A stretch of 64,000 nucleotides of DNA from Clostridium sp. AT4 (GTDB taxonomy: Bacteria; Bacillota; Clostridia; Lachnospirales; Lachnospiraceae), in NCBI RefSeq assembly GCF_001517625.2, contig NZ_LN999825.1, positions 124,001 through 188,000 on the forward strand, written 5' to 3'. Shown here piece by piece: positions 47,025-55,321 of this stretch. A program made the position numbers and the translations under genes. Each line of letters opens with the position of its first letter. Position 1 is the first letter of the stretch. The notes under the pieces were generated by a model. That model did not search any database, was not told where the DNA came from, and worked only from the letters and a program-made list of their open reading frames with translations.

Positions 47025-49505
47025 TTATTCAATTTTTAACCCGCACAGGAAACGGTTATGCTGGCTTCCAAAGTGCGCGGCTGCGTCCCCCAGCCCCATT
47101 TTTACGTTTTCCTGGACAGCAGGATCATAAATGGTTACATTATAGGTATCATAACCGGACAGAAGAACATAACTTCCATCCTCTCTGTAAGCGGCTGCCG
47201 GAATCCCTTTATCAATAAAATACAATACCTGATTCAGTGTACAGCCCGTAGCGTCAATCACCATGATCCCGTCCTCATACAGCGTACTTCTGGTAAATCC
47301 ATCCAGATGGCTCATCACTGCACCGGCTGCACCGGATGGATCTTTCAGATTTCGGATCGGCTGACGGTTAATGCGATCCCAGACAAGGTGTCCTCTTTCA
47401 TCTGTCACAAATCCCATTTTATCATAGGCAAGGTTCACAGCTTCTGCAAACTGTCTGGATGCTCCCAGAAAATGGCCGCCTCCGTAAGCGTAAAAAATCA
47501 CTTCACCTTTTTCTCCCGAAGCCGCTTTTCCTGCCAGCTCCAGAGTACCTGTATTTTCATACGAAAATGCCTTTGGCCGTTCGGATTTTACAGACGAAGC
47601 CTTCTGGTCTGAATCCATCTGTACAAAATACATTCGTCCCATCTCGGAAGAAGCATACCAGCCAATTCCCTCCAGTGGATCTGTTTCCACCTTTTCATTG
47701 CAGACAATGGTATCCTCATCCTGATAGGAATACTGATTGTCCCCCAGCTTTACCAGCCTCTTTAAATGAATCCGTCCATCCTCCGTCACCACATCTGAAA
47801 TGTAGATTCCGTCCTTTCTGTATTCGCTTTCAATGTTCATGTCACTGTCCGCGATATACATCACATACATGGGGATTTCCTGTACCCTTCCGTTTACACT
47901 CCAGACATCCTCCTGCCGGGCAAAACCATAGATCAGATCACTTCCTACAAAGCCCAGCACCCTGGCATAATCACCTTCTGAAACAGGAATTTCCTGTTTT
48001 TGGGATGTATTAAAATCCATCACATGAATCCTCTCATCCCGTGTATCCTCTCTCTTTTCCTGCCATGCCATCCGGCTTCCGTCATGGCTTACCGCAAAGG
48101 TTCCCTCCGTAAGTCCCTGAGCTACAGAAATGGATTCGTTACTGCTTAAATCAATTCCAAATACATTTCCATTCAGCATCAGATATACCATTTCTCCGGG
48201 ACTTACATAGGCCAGCTGCTCTATATCCTTTTTTAATTTTTCAAATTCCAGAACAACCGGAATGAAGAATTTCTCCTGGACTGTATTGCTTCCCGCATCA
48301 TAGCGATAAAATATCACTCCGGTTTGACCCTCATACGGTCCACGGTTCATATAGCCGTAAACCAGAAAATCTGCCGAGCCGTCATCTCCTGCTCTCAAAA
48401 TCTGTACATCATGATCTCCATAGCTGCTGCGCACATCGTCTGTTTCTCCATTTGAAAATGTAAACACACACATGATCCTGTGGTCTGATTGATCATAACG
48501 CCACAGATTGCCATTTACTTTAAAAAGAATATACCGGGAATCCTGGCTCTTTACCGTACCAATACCGGCTTCATCGGAAATTCCCAAAACAATCCTCTTT
48601 CCAGAAAATGCCCCTTCACTTCCTGTAAAAATATGGTTGGCATTGCGCTCATAATTCATTAAGTAGATCCGCTGCTCATTCCATTTCATGGCAAAATTAT
48701 CTTCTGCCTCTGCCAGACTCTCCTTTCCCTGCGAATCTGTAAGCCGGACATAATATTGAACCTGAACCTGTCCCATAATTCCGTCAAATTCCTGAAGGGT
48801 AATCCTGGGTTCTCCTTCCATCTCCGCATGGAGTCCATCCCAGGTCAAATGATCAAAACTGGCCCGGATCGTCACATGGCCCAGAGAACTGTTATCCTCC
48901 TCCGGACTGGTTTCCAGATACGATATCAATTCCTTTGCCTGCTCATAATCCAAACTCTTTCTTGTAAATTCCTCTGCCAGCTGCAGCATATCCAAAGCCC
49001 TTGGAGCATCCGTCCACATGATACGGGTATAATACTGGATCTGCTGTTCTGCTGTCTTTACATTTAAAATTAAGAGATACGCTTTATCCTTAGAAATCAG
49101 ATTCTGGATAGGAAGGCTCACTGTGGTTATGCCCTCCTTGCTGGACCAGTCCGAAAGCTCTGTCCGTTCAATCAGGCGATCCATGGAAAGATTCCTTATC
49201 TCATAACTGATTTCTGTAATTGTATTTCCAAACTCATGGATGCGAAGATTCAGTCTTCTGTCTGAAGACAAAACAGAAATCGCTTCTCCGGCCGCACGAT
49301 TTCCCATATCCTGAACATATCCGTGCAGACCGTTAATCTCCTTTCCTTCAAACTCCGTATATACCACCGGCAATCTTGATTCATCCATGGATGAATATAC
49401 GGCGCCCTCCTGCTCTGATGTCCTGTGTGCACCGATAAAGTATACCACCAATGCAGCCAGAAAAACCACAAACAGGATTCCTGCTCTCTGTATTATTTTT
49501 TTCAT
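47025..49505 (-). CDS. large membrane-anchored protein of unknown function
   Basis: An 826-aa protein with one N-terminal membrane span (residues about 8-27) and a large outside part. I do not recognise a family by motif. Residues about 300-600 contain repeated beta-strand patterns (F-A-V-S-H-D-G-S-R-M-A-W-Q, D-L-S-S-N-E-S-I, H-V-M-D-F-N-T-S) like a propeller. The last 150 residues (Y-G-G-G-H-F-L-G-A-S-R-Q-F, V-L-L-S-G-Y-D-T-Y-N-V-T-I-Y-D-P, C-G-L) resemble a C39/BtrH-like cysteine-peptidase fold, but I see no clear catalytic Cys-His pair. It lies between the proline-rich repeat gene and murA. AAAAGG precedes the ATG. Confidence 0.6.
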   Translation of the reverse strand: MKKIIQRAGILFVVFLAALVVYFIGAHRTSEQEGAVYSSMDESRLPVVYTEFEGKEINGLHGYVQDMGNRAAGEAISVLSSDRRLNLRIHEFGNTITEISYEIRNLSMDRLIERTELSDWSSKEGITTVSLPIQNLISKDKAYLLILNVKTAEQQIQYYTRIMWTDAPRALDMLQLAEEFTRKSLDYEQAKELISYLETSPEEDNSSLGHVTIRASFDHLTWDGLHAEMEGEPRITLQEFDGIMGQVQVQYYVRLTDSQGKESLAEAEDNFAMKWNEQRIYLMNYERNANHIFTGSEGAFSGKRIVLGISDEAGIGTVKSQDSRYILFKVNGNLWRYDQSDHRIMCVFTFSNGETDDVRSSYGDHDVQILRAGDDGSADFLVYGYMNRGPYEGQTGVIFYRYDAGSNTVQEKFFIPVVLEFEKLKKDIEQLAYVSPGEMVYLMLNGNVFGIDLSSNESISVAQGLTEGTFAVSHDGSRMAWQEKREDTRDERIHVMDFNTSQKQEIPVSEGDYARVLGFVGSDLIYGFARQEDVWSVNGRVQEIPMYVMYIADSDMNIESEYRKDGIYISDVVTEDGRIHLKRLVKLGDNQYSYQDEDTIVCNEKVETDPLEGIGWYASSEMGRMYFVQMDSDQKASSVKSERPKAFSYENTGTLELAGKAASGEKGEVIFYAYGGGHFLGASRQFAEAVNLAYDKMGFVTDERGHLVWDRINRQPIRNLKDPSGAAGAVMSHLDGFTRSTLYEDGIMVIDATGCTLNQVLYFIDKGIPAAAYREDGSYVLLSGYDTYNVTIYDPAVQENVKMGLGDAAAHFGSQHNRFLCGLKIE

Positions 49506-49562
49506 CTGTTCATTCCTTTTCAGAATTTTATCTGCTCAATTTTACCTTTCCATCTCCGGTGT

Positions 49563-49623
49563 GAGAACTGGAAGAAAAATCCGCTTACAAGCAAGCTTGA
49601 CACATATTTTTCTGCCAGTTCTC
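49563..49623. repeat. long imperfect inverted repeat
   Basis: GAGAACTGG-A-AGAAAAAT (49563-49580) pairs with ATTTTTCT-G-CCAGTTCTC (49606-49623), 17 of 18 positions, around a 25-base loop. It lies in the 218-base gap between two leftward genes. There is no T-run on the leftward side, so it is not a standard terminator. Confidence 0.7.
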
Positions 49624-49723
49624 CCTCCGTCCTGAATCGTTACCTCTATTTTATATAATAACCGTTAAAACTACAACTTAATCTTTTTTGAATATTTCCT
49701 GTGATAACTTTTATGCTGTAATT

Positions 49724-50743
49724 CTATCCAATACACATTCCTCTGCGGCACCGCCGGTTCTGCATCTCATCTAAAATCAAGGTCTTTACAATATCGCGAA
49801 ACCAGGCTGGATAAATACCAGGTCTGGGTGGACGTACCGGACCGGGACCCTGCGGTGGATACGGTGGACGCACTGGGCCGGGACCCTGCGGCGGGCGGGG
49901 TGGACGCACCGGGCCGGGACCCTGCGGCGGATACGGTGGACGCACCGGGCCGGGACCCTGCGGCGGATACGGTGGACGCACCGGGCCGGGACCCTGCGGC
50001 GGATACGGTGGACGCACCGGGCCAGGATTCTGCGGCCGGGCTGATCCCGGAATATGGGGCGGACGTCTGAGTTCCTGTCCCAGTAGCACCGGGCCATTTT
50101 CAGTTTCCACAGGAACAACCGGGGCATACATGGATCCCATCCCCCAAGCCATTCCCTGCACATCCGGCCTAATCCCATTGATCCCCCAGCCGTTCCACCA
50201 ATTCCTCAATGGAGGTCTCATTTCCTGGCTTTCAATTATTCTGTTATGTTCTCTTAAATCCGCCTCTGCTGTTACCTGATAGATATTTTCTTCCATGTCA
50301 CTTTCCATGGGATTCTTATTTTCTTCTGCCCCTTCTTTTATATTCTCCTCTCCCCTCTCATCCACAGTCTTTTTTTTACCATCATTTTTCTTGTTTTCTT
50401 CATCATTTAACTCCTCTGTTTCAACCTTTTCTTTTTCCCGATCTGTACCTTTTTCCACCCCTTTTTTTTCCTGATCCACTACTTCCTCTTCCTGTTCTTC
50501 TTCCACGCTCATTCTTTCAATCGTCTTTTTCTCCTGCATCTCCCACGCCTCTCTTAAAATCCCCATGTCTCCGGATGTACTCACAGCCTCACAAACGGAA
50601 TTGCACATTTGATCTACCATTCTCTGTTCTGGCCACTCATCATACATAGGGCTGTTTTGATAATCCATTCTGTCACATGCTTCCGATACATAGCTCTGTA
50701 TCATCCGGATTTCTCTGGGATACATACTTTTAAAATTTTCCAT
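49724..50743 (-). CDS. proline-rich tandem-repeat protein
   Basis: A 339-aa protein in three parts: an N-terminal conserved-looking segment (1-60; Y-P-R-E-I-R, then E-A-C-D-R-M-D-Y, M-Y-D-E-W-P-E); a highly charged Glu/Lys stretch (about 75-155) with likely coiled coil; and a Pro/Gly/Arg-rich C-terminus with six 12-residue repeats of P-G-P-V-R-P-P-Y-P-P-Q-G type (about 235-305). No signal peptide is seen. The last 30 residues are basic, with two Cys. The repeat DNA is tandem at 36 bp. It resembles clostridial spore-coat or collagen-like proteins, but I cannot assign it. It lies downstream of the DUF4446-parB-parA block and a parS site. Confidence 0.72.
   Translation of the reverse strand: MENFKSMYPREIRMIQSYVSEACDRMDYQNSPMYDEWPEQRMVDQMCNSVCEAVSTSGDMGILREAWEMQEKKTIERMSVEEEQEEEVVDQEKKGVEKGTDREKEKVETEELNDEENKKNDGKKKTVDERGEENIKEGAEENKNPMESDMEENIYQVTAEADLREHNRIIESQEMRPPLRNWWNGWGINGIRPDVQGMAWGMGSMYAPVVPVETENGPVLLGQELRRPPHIPGSARPQNPGPVRPPYPPQGPGPVRPPYPPQGPGPVRPPYPPQGPGPVRPPRPPQGPGPVRPPYPPQGPGPVRPPRPGIYPAWFRDIVKTLILDEMQNRRCRRGMCIG
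49827..50042. repeat. six tandem 36-bp repeats encoding Pro-Gly-rich units
   Basis: Units start at 49827, 49863, 49899, 49935, 49971 and 50007 with exact 36-base spacing, each beginning GGTGGACG on the plus strand. All are in frame with the protein, so copy number can change without breaking the gene. Units 4-6 are nearly identical. Confidence 0.95.
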
Positions 50744-50798
50744 TCATCTGTCCTTACCCATATCTTTCACTTTTATCATATGCAGAAACCATAAAAAA

Positions 50799-50814
50799 TG
50801 TTTCACGTGAAACA
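50799..50814. promoter_or_regulatory. parS: parS site 1
   Basis: TGTTTCACGTGAAACA, a perfect match to the 16-bp parS palindrome bound by ParB (Spo0J), lying between the DUF4446 gene and the proline-rich gene. Confidence 0.97.
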
Positions 50815-50859
50815 TAAAAAAGGATATCTGAGTTTATATTCCCAGATATCCCTGCATCA

Positions 50860-51372
50860 TCAATTTTTCTTTACATATCCCAATGCCTGCTCCAGAGCTT
50901 CCTGCTCCTCATTTCCCAGCACCTTTTCAGTCTTGCCTGCATCTACTTCCTTCATATATAAATAGCAGCCCTCCTTACTGTGAATACAATTCAAAATAAA
51001 GCCACTGTTCGTATAATCCAAAACTGCAATTACAAAGCTCAGTGTTCCTCCCATTCCAGGAAATGCATTATATCGAACCATTCCAAATTTTTGAAAGGAA
51101 GAACGGAAGTTTCGATTCAACGTTCGAATCGAGTCCTTGGCTGCCCGATCCTCTGCCTTCAAAATACGAATTTCCTCCAGCTGATCCAGTATCACATCCT
51201 CCAGTGTTTCCGCATCCTTTCCCCGCATAAAATAATCATATTTCCGACTCAATTTTTTCAGCTTTGCCATAGCAGCAATTACAAGAATCAATAGAATCAC
51301 TACCAAGCCTGACAATATTACAATAATATATGCCGGATCAAATGGAAGTTCAAATAGCATACTGTTTTCCAT
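50860..51372 (-). CDS. DUF4446 family protein
   Basis: A 170-aa protein with one membrane span (about 14-35), a charged coil (L-K-K-L-S-R-K-Y-D-Y-F-M-R-G-K-D, then L-E-D-V-I-L-D-Q-L-E-E-I), and a globular end with N-R-N-F-R-S-S-F-Q-K-F-G-M-V-R-Y-N-A-F-P-G-M-G-G. This is the DUF4446 pattern found beside parB in clostridia. Function is not known; the conserved place suggests a role near the chromosome origin or division. It follows parB by 55 bases on the same strand. Confidence 0.88.
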   Translation of the reverse strand: MENSMLFELPFDPAYIIVILSGLVVILLILVIAAMAKLKKLSRKYDYFMRGKDAETLEDVILDQLEEIRILKAEDRAAKDSIRTLNRNFRSSFQKFGMVRYNAFPGMGGTLSFVIAVLDYTNSGFILNCIHSKEGCYLYMKEVDAGKTEKVLGNEEQEALEQALGYVKKN

Positions 51373-51427
51373 TCTTATCTAATCTCTCCTTACTCTTATC
51401 CGAATGTTAGATACAGAATCTTTATTT

Positions 51428-52324
51428 CTAGTGGATGGACTCAATCAATTCCACAATTCGTTCCAACTCTGCCTCTGAATAGTATTCGATTTCTATACGG
51501 CCTTTGTTCTTATCTTTATTATGTATGCTGACCTTTGTTCCCATAATGGTTTTCATTCTGTCTTCCAGATTTTGATAAATCAGCATCAGGGCATCATCCG
51601 CTTTCTTTTCCTTCTTTTCTTCTCCAGCAGCTTCCTTGGCCATCCGTTTTACCAACCGTTCTGTTTCCCGAACACTTAAGCTTTTTTCTATAATTTCCTT
51701 TGCTGCCTTTAACTGCAGTCCCCCACCGTCCAGAGAAAGAAGCGCTCTGGCATGACCGCTGCTAATAATACCCTGGATGAGCATTTCCTGAATCTGCTCA
51801 TCCAGCTTTAAAAGACGCATGGTATTCGTAATGGTCGCTCTGTTTTTTGCTACACGCTCTGCAATTTCCTCCTGCGTGAGATTAAACTCACGAATCAGCT
51901 GCTGATACGCCTTCGCCTCTTCAATAGGATTCAGATCTGCCCGCTGAACATTTTCAATCAGAGAAATCTCCATTGCTTCCTGTCGGCTGTACTCCTTTAA
52001 AACCACCGGCGCTTCCTTGAGTCCCGCCATCTGGGCAGCTCTCCATCTTCTTTCTCCGGCAATAATCTCGTAAAAGTTCCCATTCTTCTTTACAAGAAGC
52101 GGCTGAAGAATCCCGTACCGTTTGATTGAGGCAGATAACTCCTTAAGCTTTTCCTGATCAAATGTCTTTCTTGGCTGCTCCTTATTAGGCTGAATCAGAG
52201 AAAGCTTTACCATCAGTTCCTTTCCTTTTCCATCTTCCATCGCAATCTTTTCTTTCTGTTCCTTAATCACTTCTTCCCCAAAGATTGCGCCCAAACCTTT
52301 TCCCAAACCTCTTTTAGCCGCCAT
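51428..52324 (-). CDS. parB: chromosome partitioning protein ParB
   Basis: A 298-aa ParB/Spo0J. N-terminal G-L-G-K-G-L-G-A-I-F, then the CTPase/nuclease-fold ParB domain with Q-P-R-K-T-F, Y-E-I-I-A-G-E-R-R-W-R-A-A and E-I-S-L-I-E-N-V-Q-R-A-D-L-N-P-I-E-E-A; a helix-turn-helix (T-Q-E-E-I-A-E-R-V-A-K-N-R-A-T-I-T-N); and a C-terminal dimer domain. ParB clamps at parS and spreads to load SMC and separate origins. Three perfect parS sites occur nearby. It overlaps parA by one base (TAATG), so the pair is coupled. Confidence 0.98.
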   Translation of the reverse strand: MAAKRGLGKGLGAIFGEEVIKEQKEKIAMEDGKGKELMVKLSLIQPNKEQPRKTFDQEKLKELSASIKRYGILQPLLVKKNGNFYEIIAGERRWRAAQMAGLKEAPVVLKEYSRQEAMEISLIENVQRADLNPIEEAKAYQQLIREFNLTQEEIAERVAKNRATITNTMRLLKLDEQIQEMLIQGIISSGHARALLSLDGGGLQLKAAKEIIEKSLSVRETERLVKRMAKEAAGEEKKEKKADDALMLIYQNLEDRMKTIMGTKVSIHNKDKNKGRIEIEYYSEAELERIVELIESIH

Positions 52325-53091
52325 TATACCTCTCCTCTGCTAATCACTTCTGCTGCCAGCATACGATAGCTCTCCGCACCCGTAGAACGGGACGAATAGT
52401 GATTGATGGACATTCCATGACTTGGAGCTTCTGCAAGCCGCACATTTCTTGGAATGATTGTTTTATAGATTGTCTGATTCAGATTACTCTTCACACTCTC
52501 CACTACCTGAAGAGACAGATTGGTTCTGGCATCATACATAGTAAATACTACGCCTTCCAGTTCCAATGACGGGTTCAGCTTTCTCTTCACCAAATCTACC
52601 GTCTTTAACATCTGATTCAATCCCTCCAATGCGTAATACTCACACTGGATTGGCACCAGCACGGTATCAGCTGCTGTCAAAGCATTAATCGTAAGTACAT
52701 TTAATGAAGGCGGACAATCAATTAAAATGAAATCATACTCATCCCGTACCATGTCTAACGATTTCTTAAGCAGAATCTCTTTCTCGTCCAATTCCTGAAA
52801 TTCAATCTCCGCACCCGCCAGATTCATATCCGAAGGAAGTACATCCAGATTTTCCTGAACCTCTTTTGTGATGCACTCCTTTATAGAAGCCTCTCCAGCC
52901 ATCATATCATAAACGGTCTGTTCAAAATCCTTTTCTTCCAGGCCCAGGCCGCTGCTGGCATTTCCCTGTGGGTCAAAATCCACCAGCATTACATGCTGTC
53001 CTGCTTCTGCAAGGCAGGCTGCCAGATTGATCGCCGTGGTTGTTTTTCCTACTCCGCCCTTCTGATTTGCTATTGTAATAATCCGTCCCAT
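52324..53091 (-). CDS. parA: chromosome partitioning ATPase ParA (Soj)
   Basis: A 255-aa deviant-Walker ATPase. The loop K-G-G-V-G-K-T-T-T-A-I-N is at residues 10-21, D-F-D-P-Q-G-N-A-S-S-G at 39-49, and D-C-P-P-S at about 124-128. It forms DNA-bound dimers that move ParB-origin complexes and in B. subtilis also influences DnaA. GAGGAAA precedes the ATG. It starts the parA-parB-DUF4446 unit, with a parS site 125 bases upstream. Confidence 0.98.
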   Translation of the reverse strand: MGRIITIANQKGGVGKTTTAINLAACLAEAGQHVMLVDFDPQGNASSGLGLEEKDFEQTVYDMMAGEASIKECITKEVQENLDVLPSDMNLAGAEIEFQELDEKEILLKKSLDMVRDEYDFILIDCPPSLNVLTINALTAADTVLVPIQCEYYALEGLNQMLKTVDLVKRKLNPSLELEGVVFTMYDARTNLSLQVVESVKSNLNQTIYKTIIPRNVRLAEAPSHGMSINHYSSRSTGAESYRMLAAEVISRGEV

Positions 53092-53215
53092 ATCCGTTTC
53101 CTCACGTTCGTTTTCGATGTACCAGACGATTATAACACAACTTTTCTGCTTTTCCTATGAAAAACTCTGCATTTGTACTTATTTTTCTATTTTATACAAA
53201 ATATTACATGAGTAA

Positions 53216-53231
53216 TGTTTCACGTGAAACA
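53216..53231. promoter_or_regulatory. parS: parS site 2
   Basis: Perfect TGTTTCACGTGAAACA in the 341-base gap between parA and the divergent hydrolase gene. The rest of this gap holds only the hairpin at 53253-53295. Confidence 0.97.
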
Positions 53232-53252
53232 TTACCATCTGTAGACAAGGAA

Positions 53253-53295
53253 GCACTGTGTTCTGGTGTTTAGGACGCCAGAACACAGTAAAGTG
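53253..53295. repeat. strong inverted repeat beside parS site 2
   Basis: ACTGTGTTCTGG (53255-53266) pairs perfectly with CCAGAACACAGT (53278-53289), with outer GCACT/AGTGC pairing possible. No T-run follows on either side, so it does not look like a terminator. Confidence 0.75.
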
Positions 53296-53432
53296 CGGAA
53301 ACTCAAAAAACAGTTTTCATTGTAATCACTATCCACTTGTACTATAATAATCTTACCATCAGTGGACAAAAACTGCCCGGTTTACGAACCAGCACACGAC
53401 ACCTATCATTACTTTTTCAGGAGATAAAACGA

Positions 53433-54392
53433 ATGAAAACAAGAAATAAATTATTGACTCTGCTCATACTGGCTGCAGGTGATGCTGCCGCCACTGCCTG
53501 TATCAACAAGGCCATTAAACTGTCTGCGATTTCCAGACACATTCTTGAAAATGAAAGCAGCGCCTCTCTATGCTATCACTGGCGCTTTGGAAACATTCAC
53601 TATACAAAAGAAGGCAGTGGTAAACCGATTCTTCTGATCCATGATCTCTCCCCCGCTTCCAGCGGTTATGAATGGAAAGAATTTGCCCGACGTCTTGCAA
53701 AGGATCGAACCGTCTATACCATTGACCTGTTGGGATTTGGCCGTTCAGAAAAGCCGAATCTCACCTACACAAACTATCTTTACGTCCAGCTGATTTCAGA
53801 TTTTATTAAATCAGAAATCGGTCACCGCACCGATGTGGCGGCAACTGGAGACTCCTCTTCGATTGCTGTCATGGCCTGCAGCAATAGTCCGGAGCTCTTT
53901 GACCGGCTTCTTCTGATCAATCCCGAATCTCTGCTCTCCAGCAGTCTGGTTCCGGGAAAAAATGCCCGGCTTTATAAGTTGATTTTGGATCTTCCCATTG
54001 CAGGAACTCTGATTTACAATATAGCCTGCAGCCGAAAAAATCTTACTCAGGATTTTATGAGCCGCTGCTTCTGTAATCCCTACTCTGTTAATTCCCGGCT
54101 GGTTGATGCTTACTATGAAGCAGCCCATCTGGGAGCTTCTCCAAAATCCATTTATGCCAGTGTAAAATGTAACTACACGAAATGCAATATTACAACCGCT
54201 CTGCGCCGGATTGATAACAGCATCTGTCTTTTTGGCGGAGCAGAGTTGGATGGTATGTCCGAAACCATGGAAGATTATCAGAATTACAATCCTGCAATCG
54301 AAACAGTGCCAGTTCCTAAGGCGAAACATTTGCCCCATCTGGAATCCCCTACTCGATTTTATGAATTATTCCGCCCTTATCTGGAAAATTAA
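53433..54392 (+). CDS. alpha/beta-hydrolase fold protein
   Basis: A 319-aa alpha/beta hydrolase. A hydrophobic N-terminus (about 5-25) may anchor it in the membrane. The fold's oxyanion strand P-I-L-L-I-H-D appears near residue 70, followed by D-L-L-G-F-G-R-S. The nucleophile elbow is G-D-S-S-S rather than the usual G-x-S-x-G; the catalytic His is probably in K-A-K-H-L-P-H-L near the end. The altered elbow leaves its activity and substrate open. I chose the ATG with AGGAGA upstream; the longer frame has no ribosome site. The gene ends in a terminator whose loop holds parS site 3. Confidence 0.8.
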   Translation: MKTRNKLLTLLILAAGDAAATACINKAIKLSAISRHILENESSASLCYHWRFGNIHYTKEGSGKPILLIHDLSPASSGYEWKEFARRLAKDRTVYTIDLLGFGRSEKPNLTYTNYLYVQLISDFIKSEIGHRTDVAATGDSSSIAVMACSNSPELFDRLLLINPESLLSSSLVPGKNARLYKLILDLPIAGTLIYNIACSRKNLTQDFMSRCFCNPYSVNSRLVDAYYEAAHLGASPKSIYASVKCNYTKCNITTALRRIDNSICLFGGAELDGMSETMEDYQNYNPAIETVPVPKAKHLPHLESPTRFYELFRPYLEN

Positions 54393-54397
54393 AATAC

Positions 54398-54450
54398 CGG
54401 CAGTTTCTACTATAAATGTTTCACGTGAAACATTTCTGCAGAAACTGCCG
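54398..54450 (+). terminator. parS: terminator hairpin with parS site 3 in its loop
   Basis: CGGCAGTTTCT (54398-54408) pairs perfectly with AGAAACTGCCG (54440-54450), 11 bp, followed by ATCAATTTTAC. The loop contains a perfect parS, TGTTTCACGTGAAACA (54417-54432). The site thus has two nested palindromes, one for ParB and one for RNA. Confidence 0.85.
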
Positions 54451-54490
54451 ATCAATTTTACATAAAAACAATGTTAAAGGAGGCTCCTAT

Positions 54491-55321
54491 ATGTTACGAA
54501 TCGGCTGTCATCTTTCCTCTGCCAAAGGCTACTGTTCCATGGCAAAGGATGCTGCCAAAATACATGCAAACACCTTTCAGTTTTTCTCACGCAACCCCCG
54601 CGGAGGAAATGCCAAAGAAATCAATCCTGAAGATGTAGCTCTATTTCTTAAAAAGGTGCAGGAACAGAATCTGATTCCCATTCTCTGTCATGCCCCCTAT
54701 ACTCTGAATGCCTGCTCTGCCGATCCTCATCTCAGGGATTTTGCCAGAAAAACTATGGCAGATGATCTGGCACGGATGGAATATACTCCCGGAAATCTTT
54801 ATAACTTCCATCCGGGAAGTCATGTGAAACAGGGTGTTGATGTGGGAATTTCCTACATCGCAGATATGTTAAATGCCATATTAAAACCGGAACAAACCAC
54901 CACTGTTCTCCTAGAAACCATGGCTGGAAAAGGAAGCGAAATCGGCCGCAGCTTTGAAGAACTTCGCCAGATTCTTGACCGGATAGATCTGTCCGACCAT
55001 ATGGGGATCTGTATGGATACCTGTCATGTATGGGATGCCGGCTATGATATCGCAAACCATCTGGATGATGTTCTCGCAGAATTTGATCACATCATTGGTT
55101 TAAATCGTCTGAAAGCCATCCATCTCAATGACAGCATGAATCCCCTTGGTTCTCACAAAGACCGCCATGCCCGGTTGGGCGAAGGCCAGATTGGCCTTCC
55201 GTCCTTAAAAGCCATTATCAATCATCCCGCCTTACGCCATCTTCCCTTCTATTTGGAAACACCGAATGATCTGGATGGCTATGCCCGTGAGATTGCCATG
55301 ATGCGCGAAGCCTGGAGTTAA
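54491..55321 (+). CDS. nfo: endonuclease IV (AP endonuclease)
   Basis: A 276-aa TIM-barrel deoxyribonuclease IV that cuts DNA at abasic sites in base-excision repair. The start [12 protein letters not shown], the F-F-S-R-N-P-R-G motif, zinc-site [30 protein letters not shown] and H-L-N-D-S are all in place. AAAGGAGG precedes the ATG; the longer frame would run into the parS hairpin. Its last bases overlap the end of the convergent LacI-type gene by four. Confidence 0.97.
   Translation: MLRIGCHLSSAKGYCSMAKDAAKIHANTFQFFSRNPRGGNAKEINPEDVALFLKKVQEQNLIPILCHAPYTLNACSADPHLRDFARKTMADDLARMEYTPGNLYNFHPGSHVKQGVDVGISYIADMLNAILKPEQTTTVLLETMAGKGSEIGRSFEELRQILDRIDLSDHMGICMDTCHVWDAGYDIANHLDDVLAEFDHIIGLNRLKAIHLNDSMNPLGSHKDRHARLGEGQIGLPSLKAIINHPALRHLPFYLETPNDLDGYAREIAMMREAWS

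Noticed and set aside
49827-50042. CRISPR array (36-bp repeats)
   Set aside because: The repeats are head-to-tail without spacers and in frame with a protein.
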